Below, piece by piece: positions 11,272 to 22,832 of a stretch of 64,000 bases of DNA (the first letter of the stretch is position 1; every line of letters begins with the position of its first letter). The notes beneath the pieces are model-generated. The model worked only from the letters and a program-made list of their open reading frames with translations. It was not told where the DNA came from and searched no databases. This DNA comes from Echinometra lucunter (Eukaryota > Echinodermata > Echinoidea > Camarodonta > Echinometridae), in assembly GCA_029962745.1 (NCBI GenBank), contig CM057156.1:4381865-4445864 (forward strand), in the 5' to 3' direction. Made by a program: the position numbers and the translations under genes.

Positions 11272-11984
11272 CATAACATGAAGAGACCCAGCAAGGTATT
11301 GATTGGACTACTCTGTACTGGTCTATCCTCTATAGCTCCAAACTTGCCATGTCTAGGGCCAAGCATGAGGGTAGCTACCAGTCCTGTTACCCCTCCTAAC
11401 AGGTGCACTGGTCCCGCCCCTGAGATATCTACCACACCCATAGCATGAAGCCACCCCTTAGGGGCCCATATCCAGTGAGCAGGGAGAGCATACACGAATG
11501 TGTTGACAAAAGAAAAGACGATGTAGGCTTCGAGTTTTGTTCTTTCCGCCATCGCCCCGCTAACGATGGTGGTCGCAGTGGTCGCGAAAGATGCGTGAAA
11601 GAAGAAATGAGCGAAGAGATGGCCCATCTCAGCATCCACCCTGGTGCTATCGACGAAGAAGTCCCCGATGCCGATGAAGGCGTTCGACCCGTCGTTGACA
11701 CCGAAGCTGAGCCCGTAACCGAACATCCAGAATGAGATTCCACCGAACAAGACGTCGACGGCGTTTTTGACCATGATGTTGACTTCGTTTTTGAGTGTGA
11801 CGCTTCCTGATTCGAGGAGTCCAAACCCTGATTGCATGGTGAAGATGAGGAAAGCACTGGTTAGAATCCATGTTGCATCATCCCATGTCGCTGCACGATA
11901 CGCTGTCGGGCTTTCCGTGGTCGTACTCTCGATCGTAGCGTTTCTCTCTTCCCATAGCATCGTCGATTCAATCGTTGAACTCAT
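11272..11984 (-). CDS. Ammonium transporter (Amt family), first coding exon, copy A
   Basis: This exon encodes about the first 237 residues of an Amt/MEP/Rh-superfamily channel that conducts ammonium or ammonia across membranes. Family landmarks are TWDDATWILTSAFLIFTMQS (residues 33-52), FGLLESG (54-60), KNEVNIMVKNAVDVLFGG (65-82), ASFATTATTIVSGAMAER (131-148), PAHWIWAPKGWLH (168-180) and DISGAGPVH (186-194). The last contains the conserved Asp186 and the first pore histidine, His194. NAT at 15-17 is an N-glycosylation sequon in the likely extracellular N-terminus. The ATG at 11984 opens an uninterrupted frame. The exon ends with TTATG|GTGAGT at 11272, so the splice falls inside the Trp codon of FMLW. 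Family members are usually 450-500 residues. The C-terminal half, with the second pore histidine, is not visible in 1-11271 and must lie left of the window or be lost. Confidence 0.9.
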
Positions 11985-12562
11985 ATTTTCACTTCACGCG
12001 ACTTCAAAGCAATCGCAAAAATAAAATTTCTTGTATGGATGCACTGTGGTAAACTAGGACGAAGTCATTCTTCTCTGCGATGAAGCTGAAAACGGAAATC
12101 TTTTGAGATGTGACGACTTCGAATAATTACGTCAGCGTACGATCAAACTTTCAATATAATCGCCTAGCAATGAACAAGATGTACATTGAAAGTGAAGGAG
12201 ACGAATAACTGTCGCACTGTGCACGGATTTGTCGCTACTTCTACCTGATATTTTTATTAGCGTTGTACGGTCATTATAATGCGACACACCCCTATCGTCA
12301 AACTCAACAATTAACTGTTCAGTGAGTTATTTCTACGTGGTGAGCGAAGTTTGCGTGCAAAGCTAGCCTTTCACTGGATTGTAATCATCGTTTGTGCTGG
12401 CATATTTACAAATTTATTAGAAATAACGCCAAGCCTTTAAGTGGTTTATGATTTAAACCGGATTGCTATGACATACTGACAGTACATGAGTATACAAAGT
12501 AGAAGAGAGATGGAATCAAAATCAGATTTAATTTCCATCACCATCATAATTATCATCATCAT
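11985..12562. other. Upstream flank of Amt A, no gene seen
   Basis: This is the 5' side of the minus-strand Amt A exon and should hold its 5' UTR and promoter. No TATA box or initiator could be assigned confidently. It ends in a (TCA)n-like tract that runs into the assembly gap. Confidence 0.4.
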
Positions 12563-13062
12563 NNNNNNNNNNNNNNNNNNNNNNNNNNNNNNNNNNNNNN
12601 NNNNNNNNNNNNNNNNNNNNNNNNNNNNNNNNNNNNNNNNNNNNNNNNNNNNNNNNNNNNNNNNNNNNNNNNNNNNNNNNNNNNNNNNNNNNNNNNNNNN
12701 NNNNNNNNNNNNNNNNNNNNNNNNNNNNNNNNNNNNNNNNNNNNNNNNNNNNNNNNNNNNNNNNNNNNNNNNNNNNNNNNNNNNNNNNNNNNNNNNNNNN
12801 NNNNNNNNNNNNNNNNNNNNNNNNNNNNNNNNNNNNNNNNNNNNNNNNNNNNNNNNNNNNNNNNNNNNNNNNNNNNNNNNNNNNNNNNNNNNNNNNNNNN
12901 NNNNNNNNNNNNNNNNNNNNNNNNNNNNNNNNNNNNNNNNNNNNNNNNNNNNNNNNNNNNNNNNNNNNNNNNNNNNNNNNNNNNNNNNNNNNNNNNNNNN
13001 NNNNNNNNNNNNNNNNNNNNNNNNNNNNNNNNNNNNNNNNNNNNNNNNNNNNNNNNNNNNNN
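12563..13062. other. Assembly gap of exactly 500 N
   Basis: The run of N is flanked on both sides by TCATCATCAT repeats. The exact 500-bp length suggests a placeholder of unknown true size. Apparent ORFs crossing it are meaningless. Confidence 0.97.
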
Positions 13063-13084
13063 TCATCATCATCATCGTCTTTTC

Positions 13085-13372
13085 TTCTTTCTTTTGCTAG
13101 TCAGTGAATTTTTGAACAGAGCCCCCCCCCCCCCCCCCCCATCACACCTCAATTACAAAGCAACTTCATATGATCTTTGGCCGGAATCATCATCCTCAAC
13201 CTCGTCATCATCATCATCATCATCACCACCATCATCATCATCAACACTATCTTTCTTTCGCTATTCAGTGATTTTTCGGACAGTGCCCCCCCCCCTCCAT
13301 ATGGCTGCAATCAACCTCAATTACAAAGCAACTTCATATGATCTTGTGCCAGCATCATCATCCTCATCATCA
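13085..13372. repeat. Tandem duplication with poly-C and (TCA)n tracts
   Basis: A unit containing GTCAGTGAATTTTTG, a C-run, AATTACAAAGCAACTTCATA and TCATCATCC occurs at about 13098-13200 and again at about 13262-13365, with a (TCA)n stretch between. The block adjoins the gap and is probably why assembly failed there. The region 13430-14360 that follows has no recognisable gene. Confidence 0.7.
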
Positions 13373-14360
13373 TTAACAACACTGACAAAAGCAACATCAA
13401 CATCAGATTCCACTCAAGGTTAAGAGAAATTGAAAGACAATAAGAATATAGAGAGAAGAAAATTATTTTATTAGCAAAAAAGTGTAACTCTAATTTCAAT
13501 GCAGCAAGAGATCAGCAAACATTTTTGGAGGCAGAAAGCTCTTGTGGGAATACTTATAATAGGCCTACTATTTAAACATTCTTGCAGTGTGAATCCATAT
13601 AGCCTATCAATGTAATTAAATAATAATAACAAAAATGATAATGATAATAATAATAGAAATGTAAAAAAGAATAATAATGATAAGTTTGACAAATTTCTGA
13701 AACAATTCAGCCAAAAACTTAGATATTGGTTCATATGGTTCCCCACCTTCCTGCATAGGTAGTTTTTTAAATTCAGGTAACAGCGTGAAGCAACCTATCC
13801 CTAATAATTGACTAGACTTGCTCCAGAACTACCCTCCAAACAATCACCCCCCCCCCCCCCTCAGTGTCTACCCCTGGACAATCAACCCTAGCCAATTACA
13901 ATGCCCATCCCATCCCCTAACTTGCAAATGTTACTTACTGTAATTGACCTCAGGATTATTTCTTGGGGGGGGGACAGTACACTGGAGGTAATTACCCGAG
14001 GAATAATAGTCCTAGAACTGTTGATTTTGAAGGCACAACTTCTATATACAATTTTTGTGTTCCCTGATTTTTTTTATTTCTTTTTAATAGATGTTAAAAT
14101 GGTTTTGGTCCATGTTTCAATTGAATTCACAGATTTATACATTTTATTAGCCTGTCATGAAATCAGGCTCAAATTTTAATCTAGGTATACATCTTTAGGC
14201 AAAATGCAAATAAAGTTTCAAAATAAGGGCTTGGGGAAGGGTGCAATTCCTTAGTCTTCAAGCAGCTGGATACTCTACAAGCCTTGTACTTGAACTTCTT
14301 AGACAACCTGCAAGTAGAAAACAAAAGAAAAGAGAAAAATTTGTAAACATGCTGCAGAGT

Positions 14361-14402
<42 letters not shown>
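14361..14402. repeat. (GA)n microsatellite
   Basis: About 40 bp of uninterrupted GA dinucleotides, followed by short GAAA repeats. Confidence 0.9.
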
Positions 14403-14405
<3 letters not shown>

Positions 14406-14747
14406 AAGAAAGGCTCCTCTCTAAGTACATGATAAATGACGTGATGAACCTGCCTGAAACCTTATTCTAACTAGTACAGTACATTATACTAGGAGGTCTG
14501 CACATAAGACTGCAAGCTTCAGTGTGTGATAATAAAGATATCGGTTGTTGTTATTAGGCTAAGACTCGTTAGTCTTTACTTTGTATGGCTACTCTGTAGT
14601 AAAATACGTTGGTTTTTTTTTTTTAAACCTCCATGGCACATGGATATTTCTGTCTAGAATTTAGCTTAAATAACGTACTACATAAATGAAAAACTTTAAA
14701 AATCTACACTTTTCAAAGCTACAAATCATAATGGGCTTACTTCATAC

Positions 14748-14818
14748 CTTGCCAGTAGCAGATTTTTCTAGATCAAGTGGAGTTGACTCGATAACCAAAT
14801 CTGCCTGTATTGTACCAT
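14748..14818 (-). CDS. Possible internal exon of an unidentified gene
   Basis: On the minus strand a 71-nt open segment is bounded by CTTCAG|AT and GGCAAG|GTATGAAG, good acceptor and donor matches. It encodes GTIQADLVIESTPLDLEKSA followed by TGK. Its entry phase (two bases completing a codon) fits the exit phase of the candidate exon at 15201-15369. I do not recognise the protein. The alternative is chance open sequence; splice signals and composition are the only support. Confidence 0.3.
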
Positions 14819-15200
14819 CTGAAGACTACATCAGGTTCAGGTCCCCTTTAAAAATTAAAAAGAGAAAGAGGTTTATATCATGATTATTTAAAAGCATTGT
14901 GGTGATAACAGGTCTATGAATGATGTCCAGCCCATACATAGCCACGCTTGGTCTAACTGTGCCAGGCCTAGGTCTACCGTCTACTAGTACTACACCTAGT
15001 CCGATGATGGGTGATTTTCATGACAAATAAAACATCAAGTTCAACTAGTCAAAGGAAGGTCCAATATAGGAGTATCATGAATTCAAACCAGGGTATAGCT
15101 TAACATGAACAATCATGGCTAAAGTTTTACTTAGAGTCTAGAGTTAGTCCGGATCAATGTTCCCAGCAAGGCCCGGCCCCAGGGGCACAGGGACACTCAC

Positions 15201-15369
15201 TCCAGCCGGCCAGTAACGGCTTAATCAGAATTAACATTACGCTTGGGAATATCGTAGCCGTCCGTCTTGCAGTGCACTCAGCCTCGACTCCAGTTTCTAA
15301 CAGGTCACATCTACCGCTGATTATCGCTGATTTAGCTAGCTTCAGTACTTTATCCACCGGAGAAAAATT
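15201..15369 (-). CDS. Possible exon of the same unidentified gene
   Basis: This minus-strand segment runs from TTTGTAG|AATTTTTC to GGCTGGA|GTGAGTGT, a near-consensus donor, and is open for 56 codons. The translation includes VDKVLKLAKSAIISGRCDLL. A GTG rather than an ATG lies at 15357, so this is more likely an internal exon. Upstream at 15763-15765 an ATG in the context AAATGGCGGCTGGC, preceded by a CCCACAATTCCCTACGA box (about 15785-15803), could mark the start. Its 28-codon frame does not join this exon in a compatible phase that I could find. Confidence 0.3.
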
Positions 15370-15969
15370 CTACAAACAGTTCTCTACGGAATAAGTGTAA
15401 TCTCTTTGAAAAATATCGCCATTACATTATTTTTCTCTCATGATTTAGAGTTCAATTGTATACAAGAATAGTTTCCTAAGTTTGGGCTTTGGAGGTGATG
15501 TCCCATGCACTTTGTACAGGTAGCCTACGCACTGCTTGACGGACGATTAACAACTACGATGAAGACTGGTTAACAAAATGTCGCTTTACTTACTTTTCAG
15601 GTCATCTTATAATCTCATTCCATTCTGCATGCTCCTTTTAAGAATTTCTGCTTCCTTGGGGTTTACTCTGAATTCTTTTCACAACATGCAGATTTCCTGA
15701 AACAAATTTCTTGAGCGGTTTGTGCTGAAATGGTCAAAAAGTTGCACTCCTCTGCCAGCCGCCATTTATCCGAATTGCTGCCTCAAATCGTAGGGAATTG
15801 TGGGAAGGCAAAAATGTTTTATGTATGAGCTTATGCATTAAACATGAAGGCAATTACCCAATCATCGAACTGTATTTGAGAGTTTTATCTCATGAATAAT
15901 AATTGACCCTCCGAAGTCGTCTTCTATTTTGCCGCGGCCGCCATTTTGGCCCAATGCAAAAGCCTATGG

Positions 15970-17455
15970 TTCAAGTTCAAGTTCAAGTTCAAGTTCAAGT
16001 TTATTTTCCATTTCCATTATCAACATTACAAGCAAGTACAAATCAAACATACATTATAAATATAGACAGAAACAAATGAAATGTGGTAACAATGATTACA
16101 AATCAATTACAAGTTACAAAATATTTGTAAAATAGTTTTAACAGAATCTGATATGGAAATGAGGGGATCCACTAAAAAGCATTGCTTGTAGAGCGTGGAT
16201 CCCCTAAGAAAGTATATCAAACATTTGAGAAATGGGGCTCATTCGCAGGAGTAAATACAATAAGTTAAAATAGAATATTGGAAATAATAACAAGATGGTG
16301 AGTGATAGCGAGAAATGATAAAAAGATGACAGAGATACAGGACGATACTAAAAACTAAAAAGAAAACAGACATGAAAGAATAGAGGGAAGAGAGAAGGAA
16401 TAAAGTACTGAAAGGGGAGCGAGAGGGAGAGAGAAAGGGCAAAGATAAGTAGGGAGGGGGAGGGAGAGAGATGGATGCACACACACACACAGACAGACAG
16501 ACAGACAGACACAGATAATATGGAGAGAGAGGGTCAGAAAAAGAGAGAGAGATAAAAGGGGGGGGGGGCAAGACCGAGAGTACAAACGTGGATCAACGAG
16601 AGTGTGACTCAATAGATGTAATTGCAGAATGATGTAATTGCAGAAGTAAACAATAAAATCAAAAAATCAAAAATAGCAATGCTTAGATAGTACTAAAAAT
16701 ATTCAAACTAATTAATTACTTTGGTAAGACAGTAAAAGAATTATTTTTAGTTTTCTCTTAAAGGAGTGGATAGAGGGGGCCTGTTGAATATCTTTATGGA
16801 GTGAATTCCAAAATTTGGGGGCGGTGAAAATAAAAGTATTTTGCGCAAAACGAGTTCTTAAGATAGGCAGATGAAAGTTATCGGCTTGCCTGGTAGGATA
16901 CCTATGAAAATTGTTATTTTGAGAAAACAAATGATTAAATGCTAAAGGAACCATACTATTTTTATACATAAACATAAACTGCCCAAGCTGAAATTGGTAT
17001 AAGTCTTGAACCTTTAAAATTTTGTAATCAAGGAAAAGCGGATCAGTGTGAGAACGGGGGTGCGAGAATGAAATAATACGAAGGGCTTTTTTTTGTAATA
17101 ATAATATTTTGTTAAGTAGACTTTGATGGGTATTGCCCCAAACAAGGATCCCATAGTTGATGTATGGTAGTATAAGAGAAGAATATAATGTAAGTAGAGA
17201 AGTAACAGGAATAAACGTTTTCAACCTATTTATGATGCCTATATTTCGGGATATTGTTTTGCAAATTTTATCAATATGGCATTTCCAGGAGAGTTTGTTA
17301 TCTACATGAACTCCCAAAAATTTAATTGAGGTAACACTTTCCAATCGGAAATCTTCAATAAAAATGTCAAAAGGTAAGGAATCTATGGTATTACTGAATA
17401 AAATATATTTAGTTTTTTGGAGGTTAATTGATAATTTGTCAAAGGTCAATTTTTA
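15970..17455 (-). mobile_element. 5'-truncated non-LTR retrotransposon (CR1/L2/Jockey-type)
   Basis: The element reads right to left. It starts inside a reverse-transcriptase ORF at its truncated 5' end (about 17455), runs through the ORF and a 740-bp 3' UTR containing a CAGA microsatellite (about 16485-16510), and ends in a short tandem repeat that is (TTGAAC)n on the element strand (15970-16000). A short tandem 3' tail instead of poly-A is typical of CR1/L2-like LINEs. Confidence 0.75.
16712..17449 (-). pseudogene. Reverse transcriptase C-terminal fragment of a LINE
   Basis: A 245-codon open frame encodes the end of a non-LTR reverse transcriptase: the palm-proximal motif KFLGVHVDNKLSWKCHID, the thumb segment SSLILPYINYGILVWGN and the C-terminal block TFIFTAPKFWNSLHKDI common to CR1/L2/Jockey LINEs. 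The catalytic YxDD region and the endonuclease are missing because the copy is 5'-truncated, so it cannot be active. The frame is intact up to the break, which suggests a fairly young insertion. Confidence 0.85.
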
Positions 17456-17508
17456 GTTGCCTCTCTAGCCTTCCTTCGGAAGGCATACTGTGTATGCATC
17501 GTATCTCT

Positions 17509-17635
17509 GTGAAGACGAAACAGTGTGGCGCCACAGTGTGGTACCACACTGTCGCATCATGTGTGAAAGCACCTTAACATGACATGATGCGACAGTGTGG
17601 TACCACACTGTGGCGCCACACTGTTTCGTCTTCAC
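17509..17635. repeat. Perfect 54-bp palindrome with 19-nt spacer
   Basis: The left arm 17509-17562 and right arm 17582-17635 are exact reverse complements, each containing CAGTGTGGCGCCACAGTGTG and the KpnI-type centre GTGTGGTACCACAC. The spacer contains TTAA. A third copy of part of the arm is at about 19306-19360. The arms look like abutting ends of two copies of one inverted-repeat element. Confidence 0.9.
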
Positions 17636-19360
17636 ACATGGTGGGACTTTCTGTCACCACATATGCTAATGAACGCACATTAACGCGTCAACTCTCAATA
17701 AGAGAGCATATTGAAAGCGCAGGGTAAACAAGTAAGCCAAGCCAGGAGAGCAATGTTCAGCCTTATAATTAATGCCAAGAAATTAAGACTACCAATAGAC
17801 ATTGAAGTGGAAATGTTTGACAGGCTTGTTGTGCCGATTCTGTTATATGGGTGTGAGGTTTGGGGTTTCTCTAATATTCAACAATAGAAACGTTTCATAT
17901 TCAATATTGTAAACGCTCGTTAAAATTGAATAAGAATATTGCAAATTGCATGGCTTTGGGAGAGCTAGGAAGATGTCAACTAAGCGATATTGTAAGTCAG
18001 AGAATGATAAACTTTTGGTTGAGGACTCTGGTTGGAGGAGAATACAAGCTGTCTACTATTATGTGTAATATACTAAAAATGCTTTCTGATAACAATATTT
18101 ATGTGTCCCCTTGGATTCAAAAAGTAAAAGAAATAACATGTTTGGCTTATCAAACATTTGGAATGATTACACCAAAATACGTAAAGAATGGTTGAAGTCA
18201 ACTAATAAAATAAGAATGAAGGATATTCATTTTCAAAACTGGCATGCTATGATCAACAATAATTCACTCTGTCTAAATTATAGAATATTCAAAACTTTGC
18301 CCGAATTAGAATTCTACCAGAAATTTAGATGCGGTAATCATCGTTTGCCAAGCGTATCTGGGAGATATTCTCATATTGATCTACAAAATCGCTTATGTAA
18401 CTTGTGCAATGAAAGAAAAATTGAAGATAAATATCACTACCTCTTTGAATGTGAAGTGTTCACTAATGAAAGAAAGCTATATCTAAAAAAGAATTACAGA
18501 GTGAGACCTAATTCTTCGAAGATGCTTAATCTGTTTAATTCCACCAGTACTGAGGAATTGGTTAGGTATAATAATGCTTCGTTTCTGAGTTGCCGTTTAG
18601 TAGTAAGATGATGTAAATAACACTTGATTCATATGCAGTTCATTTTTGTTACCATTGTTTCGATAGTTTACGTTACCAATGTTTTGATAGTTTACTTTTC
18701 ACTCTTGATTAGTGGTTCATGTCCATGATTTATTATTATTATTTCTAAAAAAATCATTTGCAGTTAGTGTGTGCCTTCAGTAATCGAAATGCTTAGCTAA
18801 ATTGCCATTATTAATTCACATCTCTAATTACACAATCTTTTTATTTTTCCTTTTTTTTTGAGGGAGGGGGGGGGGGGTAGGCCTACTGCGTTGCATATCT
18901 AATTCATATTCAGTTTTACTCCTTTTACATTATCATTGACTGTAATTAAGTCATTACAATTCAAGTCTCAAAATTTTTCAACCTCTGTACATCTTATTTA
19001 ATTCTATTTTTCATTGATTGAAATAATAATTTAATTCGTTATGTTTATACTTGATATGTTTATACTTGATTTTCTTCAATGCCCTTGAAAAGGGTGACAT
19101 GGAAAATAAAAACTCATCATTGTCATTGTCATTGTCATTGTCAAAACTTGCGCGAGCAATCTCATGGCAACAAGTTTTTGCGCTAACTTTTTAGAAATTT
19201 GATTGGTGCGCATTTTTTTTTTAATCTAGGCAGCAAACAGAAGTGTGTCCTGCCTCGGCGACATTTTTTTGTCGCCCTATACCCCATAGGCTTGTACACA
19301 AAGAAGTGTGGTGACACAGCGTGGTACCACACTGTCGCATCATGTGTGAAAGCACCTTAA
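17574..19360. mobile_element. TTAA-flanked inverted-repeat element carrying a LINE insertion
   Basis: The left end after TTAA (17574-17577) reads CATGACATGATGCGACAGTG and the right end reads CACTGTCGCATCATGTGTG before AAAGCACC and TTAA (about 19357-19360). TTAA flanks point to a piggyBac-like or similar TTAA-targeting MITE. Most of the interior (about 17719-19141) is a LINE fragment inserted in the plus orientation; without it the element is a few hundred base pairs. Confidence 0.55.
17719..19141 (+). pseudogene. Decayed non-LTR retrotransposon 3' end with zinc-knuckle-like C-terminus
   Basis: Three overlapping frames carry the C-terminal part of a LINE reverse transcriptase: VVPILLYGCEVWGFSNI near 17830-17880, GELGRCQLSDIVSQRMINFW near 17955-18015, and a cysteine-rich tail RLCNLCNERKIEDKYHYLFE near 18393-18450. 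At least two frameshifts (near 17884 and near 18150) break it. The 3' end is a (TCATTG)n tail at about 19115-19141, preceded by AAAAGGGTGACATGG and AATAAA. It is dead and 5'-truncated. Confidence 0.8.
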
Positions 19361-19369
19361 GTATATCCT

Positions 19370-20865
19370 TTTTTAAATTTTAGTCTCTTCGTGTTGTTCT
19401 GATTAACCTCAGTCATGCAACATCCTTTGTCCATGATTTTAAATTTCAAAATTATCAAAATGAAGCATATTTAGTTTCCAGTAGCTATATTCATCAGCCT
19501 CAAAATCAAACACATGAAAGCTGCAATGAAATTATATTAATTGCATTTTGTCATTTTGATTATAGGAAACCTTGCATTTCCCTGCAAAATCCTTCAAAAA
19601 TTTCACAATTTCTTCAAATCCAGAGAAAACTGCATCATGCTTGGTTCATTATAGATCAGAGGCTCTAATACAGCCTTCAGAGTACAGTATTACGATTTTT
19701 TCCCCTGGACATAATTATGTATGAAAATCATTTCTAAAAAATTACTAGCCTTTTGACAAGGCCTAGCGACTCAGGTTATTTTCAGTGGCTGAGACGAGAC
19801 TAGCCAGCGACGAAGAGAGCTAGAGATACCCGAGTGAAAGCGCGATCGAGCGACGCAGTCGTAAGGCCTTTTGGAACCTGGCTTTCATTGCTCTGCATGA
19901 ATTATTCATGAGTATACATTAGTATGTTATAATACGCTAACTTTGAATTATTGACCAATCGGAACGACCAGCACCCAGCTGGGTTGTTCGTGATTCGTTC
20001 ATTATCAAGACATGTACGTAAATGTAAAAGACGTTAATAAATTTTGCTTGCAAGACGATTATAAATGATAAATACAAAATATCACATTTAAATGTAATTT
20101 GGAAGGCAAAATTAGAATAAAATAAGAAGCCATTGATGTGTTGAGCTAAAAATCATAAGTCAGATTACTGAAATTCCCGTGTATATAAAATGAACCAGTC
20201 CGGCTCAATGTTTAAGTCTTGAGTTCTAGTCCATTTGTCAAAGAAATTGCTTTGTATCATTCTACTCATGTTCATTCAAGTTTACTGTGTGCGTGATGAA
20301 TAATAGCCTTGACAAAAATTGTGACTCCCGAACAAAGGCAATTTGCACTTGCAGAGAAAAATCAATTTTATTTACATTGTGCAGGTTGATGCTAGACACC
20401 AGCCAAAGTTTTGCTGGATGGCTGTCAGTACGTTTGTTTGCGAGTGGACCAACGTAATTTCGGCGTGATGGTTAGGGAATTCTTTCGAAAATATTACATG
20501 AAAGTTTTGTTATTGTCGTCTTCCCAAAATAACAAATTATCATGGAGGAAAACTTTGACGAGTGGAGTAAAACTACAACTTCCATGTGCAAGTTGAATTA
20601 TTCAGTAAATATTTCGATTGTAAAATAAGAATTTAAATGAAACAGATGATCTTCAATCATGAAAATTGCTTTCTGTCTGACTGTGACTGTGAGTGTGATG
20701 GGGGATTTTATTTTATTTTTTAAATCTTTTTTATTTCTTTATTTTTTGCTGCCAGGTTGTCATGCCATGCATGAGAAAGTTTGGTCAGAGCCACTTTTTC
20801 AGCGAATCTGCTTGGCTCTTCATGAGCGAGACCAAGGGTGAAATAACAACTATCACTGCATGAAG
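19370..20865. other. Intergenic, no gene seen
   Basis: This is AT-rich sequence without supported exons. The short ORF at 20659-20841 is a hydrophobic chance frame with no family motif. Confidence 0.4.
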
Positions 20866-20885
20866 CGGTACCGGAGCCCAAAGCC

Positions 20886-21460
20886 GTCCGGGTCGCGTCT
20901 TTTTTTTCCCTACCGTTACTGCGTAAAATTGCAGAACTTCACTCAGGCAGCGACTAGTGCGAGAGGCTATTATCAATATAGAGAATATGATTTACGCAGT
21001 ACACCCGCACTACGCATGCGCGTGGACTTAGTTCGTCGATCGCGTCGGCTTGCAATGCATGTGATATGGGCTAGCTGCGTACACATAATGTAAGCTAGAT
21101 TTGAAGAAAAATAACTATATCAAAAGTCACTCATACTTTGTGGTAGAGAATTATTGAAAATGATTGGTCTTAATTTGAAGTTATTTTTACAAATTTTAGA
21201 TCTAAAAAAAGTTAGGGCCTAACTATAAAATTATAGGCCTAGGGCTAGGGCCTAGTCCTCCTAGATCCAGCCTATATCCATGATATCAGCGTAAGTATTC
21301 GTACTAGGCCTAGCCTACTACTACTAGTTGGAGACGTCAGAAGTCCACGCGCATGCGTACTGCGTGTGTTCTGTGTAGCCTCTCGCACAAGTCGCTTCCT
21401 GAGTGAAGTTCTGCAATTTTACGCAGTAACGGTAGGGGAAAAAAAGACGCGTCCGGGTCG
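20886..21460. mobile_element. Foldback element with arms of about 120-145 bp
   Basis: The left arm (20886-21030) contains TCCGGGTCGCGTC, CCCTACCGTTACTGCGTAAA, TTGCAGAACTTCACTCAGG and ACGCATGCGCGTGGACTT. The right arm (about 21340-21460) carries the same blocks as reverse complement. About 310 bp of unrelated sequence separates them. The arms are CpG-rich compared with the surroundings. It resembles a foldback or MITE-like element; no transposase is present. Confidence 0.75.
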
Positions 21461-22824
21461 GGGATGTGGAGTCCGTTGTTGTGGTACTGGTGCCTGCAGT
21501 TTGCGTGCGAAGAAAGTCCGTACACCATGGGATAAATAGCTAGCACTTTTGGGAGACTACTGACGATCCATGAAGGCTGAAATCTTCAAGCTTTCGCGAG
21601 GTATATTCCGTACTTTTCAGCAATAATTCGTCACAAGCCATGGTCTAAAACATTGCCATATAGCTATAGCAGTCGTGCCGCCGGAGTACAATTCAGCGAT
21701 CGCTCATTTGAATTTGAATTTGCATACCAAATATATGCTGACGTCATGCGATGATACGTTCGCTGATTGGGTTCTACCCTTTTTGGGTAGCAAAAACAAA
21801 AAGCCAAGTTCCTAAAGGCTCCGTGGCCAAACGAGCTTGCGCGATTAGTCTCATTCTAGTCGCTCGCCGTCTGATATATAAATCACATCAGAGTCTACAT
21901 GGGGACACGGAGCCTTGGCTAAAGGCTAATAATTTACATGCTAGCATTCTATGTCGAGTAAAATTTTTAGGATTCACAAGCCTGAAAGGCCAAAAAACTA
22001 AGCTAAACTTAATCTTTTTCGCAGTGTTAAACACAGTACTTGACGCCATCTCTTGACCATACTTGAAACATCGTCATCACAGAAAAGGTCTCGGGCAAGC
22101 ATAGAAGTGAATCAGATTTAGAATTCTCATTCAACATGCGACTTGAAAGTCAGTTCACTGTGTTTGACTGGCCTGCGGTCACCTGAAGAAGAAACAATAC
22201 TATTCCCTTAGTCCTTACTCATTTTCAGAGGGAGTGAATAACTTTTATGCTACTTTAATTGATGGAGAATGACATATACCGTATATATATTTTAAATGCT
22301 TGTTTCTGCAATATGTGGAATCGGTGACAGAGTAGGAGGGGGACGGAGGACTCGGGGCACATACCCTGCTCATAAATTGATACAGCCTATAATAGTCCGG
22401 GCTATAATTGAGGGAAGTGCCACCTGGAGAAGGAGAAATTCTCATGTGGTTTTTCTAGACCAGTTTTTCATGGGGAACAAGAATATCTGAGGTAAACAGG
22501 CTGTGTCCTAAGAACTTTTCCGAGAGGGCGCTTTTTTCAAAATGGCCGAAAAATCCCATATAAAGTGTGTATATAGGTTAAATAAGTGTCTATGGGGCAT
22601 GTCTGACCACTTTTTGTATTAGTTTTGATTAGAGTTGTTCATAAAGAAGCTACATTTGTATTATAGAATATCTAAAGAGGTCAAAATGTGCTAAGCATGC
22701 TAAGTATCCAGTAAAGTCTACCACTCCTTCTAAAATTCATCCAAATCTTCATTTTAGACTTACAGTTATCGATTTTTCACATCCACTTACAGAAATATGA
22801 TTCTCATCGTGTAGTGTTAATCAG
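21461..22824. other. Intergenic, no gene seen
   Basis: No exon, RNA gene or transposon end could be supported in this stretch. Confidence 0.4.
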
Positions 22825-22832
22825 TATGCACC

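Noticed and set aside
11429..11871. ORFs of 74-142 codons overlapping the Amt A exon
   Set aside because: They are frame shadows of the Amt A coding sequence.
12446..13100. ORFs of about 200 codons on both strands across 12563-13062
   Set aside because: They consist mostly of N-coded residues in an assembly gap.
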